DNA from: Methylibium sp035476815
GTDB lineage: Bacteria > Pseudomonadota > Gammaproteobacteria > Burkholderiales > Burkholderiaceae_C
DNA: 64,000 bases
NCBI GenBank assembly: GCA_035476815.1
Contig: DATILD010000032.1
Span: 39,226 to 103,225, forward strand
Reading direction: 5' to 3'
Shown: piece by piece, positions 28,444 through 46,000 of the stretch
Position numbering within the stretch: position 1 is the first letter of the stretch
How the letters are laid out: every line of letters begins with the position of its first letter
Translations under genes and position numbers: made by a program
Notes under the pieces: generated by a model
What the model saw: the letters and a program-made list of their open reading frames with translations, nothing else
What the model was told of the DNA's origin: nothing
Database searches by the model: none

Positions 28444-28570
28444 TGTGTCCCCAATTATTTTCGTGGTGTGCGTGAGCCTATATTATTGGGATCCGACCCC
28501 ATTTTAGAGAGATTGTCATGAGTGCTGCGGTGCAGTAATCTCCGGGCGGTAGATTTTCGAGGAGCGCACC
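28444..28570. promoter_or_regulatory. AT-rich leader of gltBD with an imperfect inverted repeat
   Basis: The 127 bases after the RAYT-like gene are markedly richer in A/T than the surroundings. CCCCAATTATT (28449-28459) and TATTATTGGGA (28481-28491) form an imperfect inverted repeat, followed by GATCCGACCCCATTTT. This style of sequence commonly borders RAYT genes. The gltBD promoter must lie here or in the RAYT-like gene; a GAGGAGC ribosome-binding site is at about 28559-28565. Confidence 0.45.
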
Positions 28571-33322
<4,752 letters not shown>

Positions 33323-33343
33323 ACGAGGCTTGGGATCACGATC

Positions 33344-34810
<1,467 letters not shown>

Positions 34811-34853
34811 GACCGGCCGACAGCGTCAGGGCAAACCCCATGACACAATCGCC

Positions 34854-34876
34854 GGTCGCCGGGGAAGCCGGCGACC
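34854..34876. promoter_or_regulatory. hairpin and mini-ORF in the mla leader
   Basis: A perfect 9-base stem GGTCGCCGG / CCGGCGACC with a 5-base loop lies just before the mla operon. A CACAAT box at 34844-34849 is a possible -10. Downstream, an ATG at 34887 opens a 9-codon frame (MGREVRAPA) whose TGA overlaps the TTG start of mlaF (TTGA), suggesting coupled initiation. Confidence 0.35.
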
Positions 34877-34912
34877 CGACCACTCCATGGGCCGCGAGGT
34901 CCGCGCGCCGGC

Positions 34913-35728
34913 TTGAACACCGCCCCCCTGATCGTCATCGACCATGTCACGTTCGGCTATGACGCGAACCGCGTCATCCTGAACGACGTGTCGCTGCAGT
35001 TTCCGCGCGGCAAGGTCACGGCCATCCTTGGCGGCTCCGGCTGCGGCAAGACGACGCTGCTGCGGCTGATCGGCGGCATCTCCGGCGCCAACCGCGGCCG
35101 CGTCGTCTTCGACGGCGAAGTGGTCAACGCGCGCGACCGCGAGCAATTGCTGCGGCTGCGCCGGCGCATGGGCATGCTGTTCCAGTTCGGCGCCCTGTTC
35201 ACCGACCTGACGGTGTTCGACAACGTCGCCTTCCCGCTGCGCGAGCACGCGGCGCTCTCCGAAACCATGGTGCGCGACATCGTGCTGATGAAGCTGAACG
35301 CGGTCGGCCTGCGCGGCGCGGCCGGCCTGCGCATCTCCGAGGTGTCCGGCGGCATGGCCCGGCGCATCGCGCTGGCGCGTGCGATCGCGATGGACCCCGA
35401 GCTCATCATGTACGACGAGCCCTTCGCCGGGCTCGACCTGATCTCGATGGGTGTGGCCGCCCAGCTGATCCGCCAGCTGACCGACGCGACCGGCTCGACC
35501 GCGCTGGTGGTCTCGCACGACGTGCCGGAATGCATGTCGATCAGCGACCACGTCATCCTGATGGCCGGCGGCGGCCGCATCGTCGCCCAGGGCACGCCCG
35601 ACGAGCTGATGGGATCGAGCGATCCCGAGGTGCGCCAGTTCGTCCGCGGCGAGCCTGACGGGCCGGTCAAGTTCCACTACGCCGCGCCGCCGCTGGCGCA
35701 GGACTTCCACGTGGCGGAGCCCGGATGA
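34913..35728 (+). CDS. mlaF: phospholipid ABC transporter ATP-binding protein MlaF
   Basis: 271-residue ATPase of the MlaFEDB complex, which moves phospholipids across the periplasm to keep the outer leaflet free of them. Walker A GGSGCGKTT, signature SEVSGGMARRIALARA, Walker B LIMYDEPFAGLD, and the Mla-typical GAALF-like MLFQFGALFTDLTVFDNVAFP. No in-frame ATG precedes the conserved N-terminus, so the start is TTG at 34913 without an obvious Shine-Dalgarno site. It overlaps mlaE by 4 bases. Gene order F-E-D-A-C-B is the Burkholderia-type arrangement. Confidence 0.94.
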   Translation: MNTAPLIVIDHVTFGYDANRVILNDVSLQFPRGKVTAILGGSGCGKTTLLRLIGGISGANRGRVVFDGEVVNARDREQLLRLRRRMGMLFQFGALFTDLTVFDNVAFPLREHAALSETMVRDIVLMKLNAVGLRGAAGLRISEVSGGMARRIALARAIAMDPELIMYDEPFAGLDLISMGVAAQLIRQLTDATGSTALVVSHDVPECMSISDHVILMAGGGRIVAQGTPDELMGSSDPEVRQFVRGEPDGPVKFHYAAPPLAQDFHVAEPG

Positions 35729-36504
35729 ACGCCGTTGCCCGACTCGGCGAGCGCACGCTCGGCGTGCTGCGCGGCTTCGGTCGCGCGGCGCTGTTCTTCT
35801 CCGACCTGGTGCGCAACATCCCGGCGGCGCTGCGGCGCTTCTCGCTGGTTGTCGCGCAGATCTATGCGATCGGCAACCTGTCGCTGGTCATCATCCTGGC
35901 GTCCGGCCTGGCGGTCGGCTTCGTGCTGGCGCTGCAGATGTACTACGCGCTGGTGCCCTACGGCGCGACCGAGTCGCTCGGCCTGATCGTCAACCTGTCG
36001 CTGGTGCGCGAGCTCGGCCCGGTGGTGGCCGCGCTGCTGTTCGCCGGCCGCGCCGGCACCTCGCTGACGGCCGAGATCGGGCTGATGAAGGCCGGCGAGC
36101 AGCTCGCGGCGATGGAGATGATGGCGGTCGATCCGCGCGCCCGCGTGCTGGCGCCGCGGTTCGTCGGCGGTATCGTGTCGATGCCCCTGCTCGCGGCGCT
36201 GTTCTCGACCATCGGCATCCTCGGCGCCTACGTGGTCGCGGTCTCGCTGATCGGGCTGGACGCGGGCAACTTCTGGGGCCTGATGCAGGACCGGGTCGAC
36301 GTGTGGCGTGACGTCGGCAACGGCATCGTCAAGAGTTTCGTGTTCGGCGTGATCTGCACCGCCGTGGCCCTGTACCAGGGCTACGAGACGCAGGCCACGC
36401 CCGAGGGCGTGGCGTATGCGACGACGCGCACGGTCGTGATCTCGTCGCTGGGCGTGCTGGGCATGGACTTCGTGCTCACCGCGCTGATGTTCTCGACGCC
36501 TTGA
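35725..36504 (+). CDS. mlaE: phospholipid ABC transporter permease MlaE
   Basis: 259-residue inner-membrane permease with five or six hydrophobic helices. Family motifs: LVRELGPVVAALLFAGRAGTS, AEIGLMKAGEQLAAMEMMAVDP and VFGVICTAVALYQGYET. ATGA overlap with mlaF. Confidence 0.95.
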   Translation: MNAVARLGERTLGVLRGFGRAALFFSDLVRNIPAALRRFSLVVAQIYAIGNLSLVIILASGLAVGFVLALQMYYALVPYGATESLGLIVNLSLVRELGPVVAALLFAGRAGTSLTAEIGLMKAGEQLAAMEMMAVDPRARVLAPRFVGGIVSMPLLAALFSTIGILGAYVVAVSLIGLDAGNFWGLMQDRVDVWRDVGNGIVKSFVFGVICTAVALYQGYETQATPEGVAYATTRTVVISSLGVLGMDFVLTALMFSTP

Positions 36505-36529
36505 GCGCCGGGCAACGGGGAAGAAAAAA

Positions 36530-37006
36530 ATGAGCAAGAAGGGTATCGAGACGCTGGTCGGGCTGTTCGTGCTGCTCGGGCTGGCGGGGCTGTTGTTCCT
36601 GTCGCTGAGGGCGGCCAACCTCGCGAGCTTCGGCAACCACGAGGGCTATGTGATCACCGCGAAGTTCGACAACATCGGCGGGCTGAAGCCGCGCGCGCCG
36701 GTGCGCAGCGCCGGTGTCACCGTCGGCCGCGTCACCAAGATTTCGCTCGACGGCACGACCTACCAGGGCGTCGTGACGATGGAGATCGAGCGCGAGATGC
36801 AGTTCCCTCGCGACACCTCGGCCAAGATCCTGACGGCCGGCCTGCTCGGCGACCAGTACATCGGCCTGGAACCCGGGGCCGAGGAGAAGCCGCTCGCGGC
36901 CGGCGACGTGATCAAGATGACGCAGTCGGCCGTGGTGCTGGAGAACCTGATCAGCCAGTTCCTGTTCAACAAGGCCGCCGACCAGAGCAACGGGGCGAGC
37001 AAATGA
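36530..37006 (+). CDS. mlaD: MCE-domain lipid-binding protein MlaD
   Basis: 158-residue inner-membrane anchored protein: one N-terminal helix (LVGLFVLLGLAGLLFLSL) and one MCE domain (AKFDNIGGLKPRAPVRSAGV, then LGDQYIGLEPG), ending in a helix (VLENLISQFLFNKA). Six copies form the ring that carries lipid between MlaE and MlaC. It starts 25 bases after mlaE and overlaps mlaA by 4. Confidence 0.95.
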   Translation: MSKKGIETLVGLFVLLGLAGLLFLSLRAANLASFGNHEGYVITAKFDNIGGLKPRAPVRSAGVTVGRVTKISLDGTTYQGVVTMEIEREMQFPRDTSAKILTAGLLGDQYIGLEPGAEEKPLAAGDVIKMTQSAVVLENLISQFLFNKAADQSNGASK

Positions 37007-37722
37007 CGCCGATCCTGCGCTGCACCGCGGCCGCGCTGGCGGCGCTGCTGCTCGGCGGCTGCGCCACCACGCAGCAGCCCGACCCGCTGGAGAAGGTCAA
37101 CCGCGTCACCTACGCCTTCAACGACACCGTCGACACCTACGCGCTCGCGCCGGTCGCGCGCGCCTACCGCGACGTGGTGCCGGGGACGATCCGCCAGGGC
37201 GTGACCAACTTCTTCAACCACCTGCGCGACGCCTGGTCGGTGCCGAACCAGCTGCTGCAGGGCAAGCCCGACCTCGCGGCCTCGGACTTCATGCGCTTCG
37301 GCGTGAACACCGTGTTCGGCCTCGGCGTGCTCGACTGGGCCACGCCGATGGGCCTGGAGGCCCACCACGAGGACTTCGGCCAGACCCTCGGCACCTGGGG
37401 TATCGGCCCGGGCGCCTACCTGGTGCTGCCGCTGCTGGGACCGTCGAACCTGCGCGACACCGCCGCGTTGCCGCTCGATGGCCAGGCCACGCCCGAGTCG
37501 CTGATCGACCATGTGCCGACGCGCAACAGCGCCACCGGCCTGCGCATCGTCAACACCCGCGCGGACCTGCTGAAGGCCAGCGGCATGCTCGACGACATCG
37601 CGCTCGACAAGTATCTGTTCGTGCGCGACGCCTACCTGCAGCGCCGCCGCAGCCTGGTGCACGACGGCAACCCGCCGGAGGAGGCCGAACCCGATCCGGC
37701 CCCGGCCGACGCCGGCAAATGA
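37003..37722 (+). CDS. mlaA: outer-membrane lipoprotein MlaA (VacJ)
   Basis: 239-residue lipoprotein; lipobox LLGGC, then the family motifs DPLEKVNRVTYAFNDTVDTYAL, NFFNHLRDAWSVPNQLLQGK and GFGVLDWATPMGL-like FGLGVLDWATPMGLEAHHEDFGQTLGTWGI. It forms the channel that removes phospholipid from the outer leaflet. In E. coli vacJ is separate; its place inside the operon here is a betaproteobacterial feature. Pro/Glu-rich tail. Confidence 0.95.
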   Translation: MTPILRCTAAALAALLLGGCATTQQPDPLEKVNRVTYAFNDTVDTYALAPVARAYRDVVPGTIRQGVTNFFNHLRDAWSVPNQLLQGKPDLAASDFMRFGVNTVFGLGVLDWATPMGLEAHHEDFGQTLGTWGIGPGAYLVLPLLGPSNLRDTAALPLDGQATPESLIDHVPTRNSATGLRIVNTRADLLKASGMLDDIALDKYLFVRDAYLQRRRSLVHDGNPPEEAEPDPAPADAGK

Positions 37723-37879
37723 GCGCCGCTTTGTTGCACGCCGGTAAAGCCGTGCACCATGGGCGGCCGGGCAGCGTTGGTGCTTGCATGCGCTTGCATC
37801 TCGTTGAACCCTGGTCGGCCCGCGCCGTCCAAGCTGGCGCATGACGGGTGCCCGCCCGTCCGACAAGAAAGGATCCTCC

Positions 37880-38512
37880 ATGCTCAAACGCGACTTCCTC
37901 TCCCGCCTCGCCGCCGCCGGCCTGACCGCGCTGGCGTTCGCCCATGGCGCCGTCCAGGCCCAGTCGGCCGGCGGCCCCGACGCGCTGGTGCAGCAGCTCT
38001 CGACCGAGGTGATCCAGACGATCAAGTCGGACGCGGCGATCCAGGCCGGCGACATCAGGAAGATCATGGCGCTGGTCGACAGCAAGGTGCTGCCGCACGT
38101 GAACTTCCAGCGCATGACCTCGTCGGCGGTCGGCCGCTACTGGCGCCAGGCCACGCCCGAGCAGCAGGCCAAGCTGCAGGCCGAGTTCAAGACCCTGCTG
38201 GTGCGCACCTACTCCGGCGCGCTGACGCAGGTGAAGGAGCAGAACGTCGAGCTCAAGCCGCTGCGCATGAAGCCCGGGGACACCGAGGTGATCGTCAAGA
38301 CCGAGGTCAAGGGCAAGGGCGAGCCGATCCAGCTCGACTACCGCCTCGAGAAGCAGGCCGAGGGCTGGAAGATCTATGACGTCAACGTGCTCGGCGTGTG
38401 GCTGGTCGAGAACTACCGCAACAGCTTTGCTCAGGAGATCTCGGCCAAGGGCATCGACGGCCTGATCGCCAAGTTGGTCGACCTGAACAAGGCCGCGGCC
38501 GCCAAGACCTGA
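37880..38512 (+). CDS. mlaC: periplasmic phospholipid shuttle MlaC
   Basis: 210-residue periplasmic protein: signal peptide ending AVQAQ, then a Tol/Ttg2-type fold with VDSKVLPHVNFQRMTSSAVG, WRQATPEQQAKLQAEFKTLL and YRLEKQAEGWKIYDVNVLG. ATG 37880 has an AAAGGA site. The 157-base gap after mlaA is unusually large for this operon. It contains GCTTGCAT twice in tandem (about 37782-37799) and a short hairpin near 37735-37758, so an internal promoter is possible. Confidence 0.95.
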   Translation: MLKRDFLSRLAAAGLTALAFAHGAVQAQSAGGPDALVQQLSTEVIQTIKSDAAIQAGDIRKIMALVDSKVLPHVNFQRMTSSAVGRYWRQATPEQQAKLQAEFKTLLVRTYSGALTQVKEQNVELKPLRMKPGDTEVIVKTEVKGKGEPIQLDYRLEKQAEGWKIYDVNVLGVWLVENYRNSFAQEISAKGIDGLIAKLVDLNKAAAAKT

Positions 38513-38516
38513 GGCC

Positions 38517-38819
38517 ATGCTGCTGCTGCCCGAGACGCTGACGCTGGCCGAGGCGCGCGATGCGCTGCGGCTGCTCGATGTCGCGCTCAAGCGCGAGAGC
38601 GAGCCGCTGCTGGTGATCGACGCCTCACAGCTCAAGCGCTTCGACTCGAGCGCGCTGGCGGTGCTGCTGGAGTGCCGGCGGCTCGCCGATGCCTGGGGCA
38701 AGCGCTTCGAGCTGCGCGAGCTGCCGGCGCAGCTCGAGGCGCTGGCGCGGCTGTACGGGATCGACGCGCTGCTGCAGTCCTCCGCACCCGTGAACGAGGC
38801 CGCAGTGCAGGCCGCCTGA
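38517..38819 (+). CDS. mlaB: STAS-domain protein MlaB
   Basis: 100-residue cytoplasmic STAS protein that binds MlaF and is needed for assembly and activity of the transporter. The STAS helix is at QLKRFDSSALAVLLECRRLA, with the serine/threonine of DSSA at the usual position. It starts 4 bases after mlaC and closes the operon. Confidence 0.9.
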   Translation: MLLLPETLTLAEARDALRLLDVALKRESEPLLVIDASQLKRFDSSALAVLLECRRLADAWGKRFELRELPAQLEALARLYGIDALLQSSAPVNEAAVQAA

Positions 38820-38896
38820 GGCCCTGCGCGCCGGCGGGCGTGGGTCACGCGGCCGGCTTACCATCGGGTCCTCCGGACTCCGATTCCGCCGGCCGC

Positions 38897-39846
38897 ATGC
38901 CCTCCAGCCAACTCGACCAGCTCAAGGCCCTGACCGTCGTCGTCGCCGACACCGGCGACTTCAAGCAGCTCGGCGCCTATTCGCCGCGCGACGCGACCAC
39001 CAATCCCTCGCTGATCCTCAAGGCCGTCAGCCAGCCCGAGTACGCACCGCTGCTGGCGCAGACCGTCAGTGCGCACCCCGGTCAGGCCCTCGACGCGGTG
39101 GTGGACCGGGTGCTCGTGCGCTTCGGCTGCGAGATCCTGAACGTGGTGCCGGGGCGGGTGTCGACCGAGGTCGATGCGCGGCTGAGCTTCGACACCGCCG
39201 CGACCATCGCGCGGGCGCAGCGGCTGATCGCGCTGTACGCCTCGGAGGGCGTCCCGCGCGAGCGGGTGCTGATCAAGGTGGCCGCCACCTGGGAGGGCAT
39301 CCAGGCGGCGCGGGCGCTCGAGCATCACGGCATCCACTGCAACCTGACGCTGCTGTTCGCCTTCTGCCAGGCGGTGGCCTGCGGCGAGGCCGGCGTGACG
39401 CTGATCTCGCCCTTCGTCGGCCGCATCCACGACTGGCACAAGAAGGCCGCCGGCGCCACCTGGGACGAGGCGGCGATGGCCGGCCCCAACGACCCGGGCG
39501 TCAAGTCGGTGGCGCAGATCTGGCGCTACTACAAGAAGTTCGGCATCGACACCGAGGTGATGGGCGCGAGTTTCCGCAACACCGGGCAGATCCTCGCGCT
39601 GGCCGGCTGCGACCTGCTGACCATCAGCCCCGAGCTGCTGGCCCAGCTGCAGGCCGGCGACGCGCCGGTCGCGCGCGCGCTCGACGTCGAGCAGGCGCGC
39701 GGCTGCGATGCCCATGCCTTGAGCTTCAACGAGGCGAGCTTCCGCTACGCGCTCAACGAGGACGCGATGGCGACCGAGAAGCTGGCCGAGGGCATCCGCG
39801 CCTTCGCGGCCGACGCGGTCAAGCTCGACCGCATGATCCAGGCACT

Positions 39847-39850
<4 letters not shown>
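38897..39850 (+). CDS. tal: transaldolase
   Basis: 317-residue class I transaldolase of the non-oxidative pentose phosphate pathway. Motifs DATTNPSLILKA, VSTEVDARLSFD, and RVLIKVAATWEGIQAAR with the Schiff-base lysine (about residue 132); SPFVGRIHDWHKK follows. ATG 38897 fits the family N-terminus; no strong ribosome-binding site. Its stop overlaps the pgi GTG (GTGA). Confidence 0.96.
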
Positions 39851-41471
<1,621 letters not shown>

Positions 41472-41475
<4 letters not shown>

Positions 41476-42374
41476 GGTCGGTCGCGCCGCTGGCGCAGTG
41501 CGTCGAGCGCATCGATCGCCGCCCGCACCCGCGCGGGCAGCAACCGTCCGGACGGGTAGACGACGCTGATCGGCATCGGCTCCGGCCTGCAGGACGGCAG
41601 CAGCTCCTGCAGTTCGCCGCGGGCCAGGTCGTCCGCCACCAACAGGTCCGGTACTTGGCACAGTCCCATGCCGAGCCGCAGCGCCTCCTGCAGGCCCTCC
41701 GTCTCGTTGACACGCACCCGCGGCGCGGGTTGCAGCTCAACCGCGACGCCGCGCTGCCGGAACTGCCACGGGCGGTCGCGGCCGGTGGTCGGCAGCCGGA
41801 ACACGATCGCGGCGTGGCGGGATAGGTCCTCGAGCCGCCGCGGCGTGCCCTGCGCCGCGAGGTAGCCCGGCGCGGCGCACAGCAGCAGCCCCTGCTGGTC
41901 GACCCGCCGCGCGACCAGCGTCGAATCCTGCAGCCGGCCGATGCGCACTGCCAGGTCGATGCCGTCGCGTACGAGGTCGACCTGCACGTCGGTGAGTCGC
42001 ACGTCGATGCGCAGCGCCGGATGGCGGTGCTGCAGCTCGGCCAGCAGCGGCATCACGAAGCGCTTGCCGTAGTAGACCGGCAGGTCGATGCGCAGCGTTC
42101 CCGAGGGGGCGGCGCGGGTGCCCGCGGCTTCGGCCTGCAGGTCCTCGACCTCGGCCAGCACGCGCTGGCAGCGCTGGAACAGGCGCTCGCCGTCCGGCGT
42201 CAGCGTGACCAGGCGGGTCGTGCGGTGGAACAGCTTGACGCCGAGCGAGGCCTCCAGCCGTGCCACCGCCTTGGCCAGCGTCGAGGGCGCTACGCCCTGC
42301 TCGCGCGCCGCCGCGGCGAAGCCGCCCTGCTTGGCCGTCGCGGCGAAGGCGATGAACTGCTGCAGGCCCTGCAT
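41472..42374 (-). CDS. LysR-family transcriptional regulator
   Basis: 300 residues: N-terminal winged helix-turn-helix (FAAAAREQGVAPSTLAKAVARLEASLGVKLFHRTTR split across residues 17-52) and a C-terminal periplasmic-binding-like effector domain (LRIDLPVYYGKRFVMPLLAEL). It is divergent from the cupin gene 143 bases away, the usual arrangement of a LysR regulator and its target. Between them, ATTG and CAAT half-sites near 42390-42413 could be part of the operator. The effector is unknown. Confidence 0.92.
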
Positions 42375-42517
42375 GGATCGCTGACCTCTATTGAGGAAGG
42401 AATGTCGGCAATGTTAAGCCGCCAGAGCATCTTCCGTTTGCATCGTGTGCCGCCCACACTGCGAACACCGCGGCCCGACCTGGCCCCGACCGGGCGGCCC
42501 ATCCACAGGAGACCCCG

Positions 42518-42895
42518 ATGAACGTCCTCTCGCAGCAGCGCCCCGCACCGACCGCCTTGCCCGGCATCGACCACGCCACCTGGGCCGGTGCGGCCCAGGG
42601 GCTCGGCCAGTTGTCGGTGTGGCGCCAGACGCTCGCGCCGGGCGCCGCGACGCCCCCCCACCGTCACGGCTGCGACGAGGTCGTGCTCTGCCTGGGCGGG
42701 CAGGGCGAGGTGCGCATCGACGGTCGGACGCAGCGCTTCGGCGCCGACACCACGGTCGTGCTGCCCAAAGGCCTCGAGCACGAACTCGTGAACGTCGGGG
42801 CTGTCCCGCTGGAGGTGGTCGGGATCTTCGCCGCCACCCCGGTCAGCACCTACCTGCCCGACGGGCGGGCGATCGAGCTGCCTTGGGTCAGCTGA
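42518..42895 (+). CDS. small cupin-domain protein
   Basis: 125-residue single-domain cupin. The metal-binding motif is seen at PPHRHGCDEVVLCLGGQGEV (two His and Glu) and the second motif at LPKGLEHELVN. AGGAGA precedes the ATG. Probably a small-molecule-binding or stress-response cupin under the divergent LysR gene; substrate unknown. Confidence 0.85.
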   Translation: MNVLSQQRPAPTALPGIDHATWAGAAQGLGQLSVWRQTLAPGAATPPHRHGCDEVVLCLGGQGEVRIDGRTQRFGADTTVVLPKGLEHELVNVGAVPLEVVGIFAATPVSTYLPDGRAIELPWVS

Positions 42896-43090
42896 GGGTG
42901 TGATCGTCCGTCGAGAGCGTCGGGTATCGGCCCGTTGGTCCAGCGTACGAGCCCGAGCAGCACCTAAGCTGTGGGGGTTCGATCTGTCAGGACTTACAGT
43001 TCTCCTGCGATTGCGACTTTGGCCGAATTGAGAAGCGGCCCGTCGAAACCAACAGTCGGTAAAACCTGGACGGCCGCGAGGGGAGGGGCC

Positions 43091-46000
43091 ATGGGTAACT
43101 CGGCTGTGGTGCAGATCCTGCGCCTCGCAACGTGCATTGCGCGTGTCCGTACGCTGCTCGTCGGGGTGGCGGTGATCTGTCAGGCCAGTGCGGCCCACAG
43201 CTTGGAGCTGCAGTACACGGGCATGAACCGCGTGCTGACTTCGAGCTACTACGAGCAGAACCTCGTGGGCGAGACGGCGCCCATGCTCCCCGGCAACATC
43301 GCGATGATCGACGACTGGTTTCACAACAGCCGGATCACCGTGTTCGACAGTGCGGAAGGCGACAACTTCGGTATCCGCGTGACGCTCCCCGGCGGCGTTC
43401 AGCGCGTTGATACCGTGACCCACCGCGGCTACTGCTGGGTCAGCGGGATGATCAGTTACTGCCCCACGGCGCGCGTTGGTTACTGGGAATTCGGTACGAG
43501 AACGCGGTTCGAGACCGCCTTCGGCCAGTGGCGTGTCGAGGCGATGAGGAATGGCGTTTCCGTCAGTACCCACTTCTTCGAGTTGCGCGCCTACTCGATG
43601 GGCATCTATGGCGGTGTCGGGCAGTCGATCCCGACGCATTCGACGACCCCGACACCGCTGTCGATCCGATTGGCCTACCCCGACGGCAGCGCGGCACCCG
43701 CGGGCAAGGACGTCGTGTTCACGGTCACGTCTCGTCCCGGGGGCGCGAGTCCGCCAGGAGGCCTTTCGACGTCGTCGGTCTACGGGGGTTCCTCGGCATC
43801 GACGCTGACGGCCACGACCGGCGCAGACGGCGTCGCACGCGCGTACTTCGAAACCGGCGGTCGAGCCGGCAACTACGTCGTCGAAGCGACCTCTCTCCTC
43901 GCGCCGGGTGTGAGGCACTCGTTCACGATCACTGCCGGCGCGGCGGATGCCCTGAGCGGACTCGAGTTGGAGAAGAACCTCGGCGAGAACCCGACCGCCC
44001 ATAGCGGCTGCGCGGCAGCCACCACGGCGAAGACCGGCAAGCCGATCACCATCGGCGCTGGCAACGAGGTCTGGTCCGAGACTGATTACGCAGGTGCTGG
44101 GCCGTTTCCGTTGCGCTTCACCCGCTACTACAACAGCCTGCCTCCGCGCGCAGCGGCACTCGGGCCCCATTGGCGCCACTGGTACGACCGGTCGATCTCG
44201 ATCGTGACCGTAGATGTCAAGGGCAAGACCACGACCGTGGCCGAAGCCGTTCGCACCGACGGGCGCGTGCTGCGCTTCACTCTCAGCAATGGTGTATGGG
44301 TAGCTCCGCCCGACGTGGTCGACCGGCTCGAGAATCTGGCTGGCAGCGGTTATCGCTATACCTGCGGGGATGACAACGTCGAGGTGTACTCGGGAGCGGG
44401 TCGGTTGCTCACGCTGGCGGCGCGCGAGGGCTTCACGCAGGTTCTCGACTACGACGCCTCGCAGCGACTCAGCAGTGTCACGGATGCCTTCGGTCGGACG
44501 CTCAGGTTCACCTACGACGGCAGCGGTCGGCTGGTGCGCATGCGGGATCCGGCGAACCAGGCCCATGACTTCGGATATCACCCGAGCGGGAACCTGGCGT
44601 CGGTTCGCTATCCCGATCTCGCCACGCGCCTCTACCACTACGAGAACGCGGCGTTCCCTCGGGCGCTGACGGGCATCACCGACGAGCGCTCGGTCCGGCT
44701 CGCCAACATCGCCTACGACACGCTGGGGCGGGCTGTTTCGAGCGGCTTCGCCGGCGGTGTCGATCAGGCGACCATCACCTATTTCAGCGACGGCGAGCGT
44801 GACGTGACCGATGCCGAGGGTCATGTTCGGCGCTACGGCTTTGCGAACATTCAAGGCGTCGCGCGGCGTACCAGCATGGACAACGCTGCTTGCATCAGTT
44901 GCGGCAACGCGCAGACGCTGACGGCTTACGGCAGCAACGGCTTCGTGAGCGGCGTCACGAACTACCGTGGCATCCAGACGACCTTCGTCCGCAACGCCCG
45001 CGGACTCGAGACGAGTCGGACAGAGGCGGTGGGTACCGCCGACGCCCGGACGATCACCACCGCGTGGAGTCCGATCTTCAGGCTGCCGGTCACGGTGGTC
45101 GAGCCCGGGCGTCGTCTGAACTACACCTATGACGCCAACGGCAGGCCGCTGACGCGCACCGAAACGGATACGGCTACCGGCAACGCGAGGACTTGGACCT
45201 TCGCCTATGAGGGCCGCGGTCTGCTCGCCAGCCTGGACGGACCCCGTTCGGACGTCGCCGACATCACCCGCTACACCTACGATGCTCAGGGCAACCTGAC
45301 GACCGCCGTCGATGCGCTCGGCCACACGACGCGTTGGACCGCGTATGACGCCCATGGACGCCCGTTGTCGATGACAGACCCGAACGGGCTCGTGACGACC
45401 ATGAGCTACGACGCCCGCGGACGCATGTTGACCCGTGATGTCGGGGGACTGCTGACGCGTTACACCTACGATGCCGCCGGGCAACTCACCCGGATGACCC
45501 GTCCCGACGGTTCCTGGATCGCCTACGACTACGACGCCGCCGAGCGGCTCGTCGCCATCCGTGACAACGCCGGTAACCGCATGGCGTATGCCCTGGATCG
45601 AAAGGGAGCGCTGGTTCGTCAGGAGGTCTTCGATGCGGGCGGCACCAGTACGCGGTTGCGGCGTTGGTCCCGCGATGTCGAGGGGCGGCCCGTGGAGAGC
45701 TTCGATGCCGATGACCGGACGGTCGGTCGGACGACTTACGACGCGAACGGCAACCCCGAGCGCGAGACCGATGCCCTGGGGCGAACGACCGAGAAAGCCT
45801 ACGATGCCCTGGACCGAGTGATCCGCGTCACCGATCCGCTGGGCGGGCGCACGTTGCAGGTCTACGACCCGCGTGACAACCTCGTCCGTGTCGAGGACCC
45901 TCTGGGCGTGTCCACGACCTATGCCTACGACGGCCTGAACCGACTGGTCCAGGAGAGCGGGCCGGATGCAGGAACCAGTGTCTTCGGTGTCGATCCGGCC

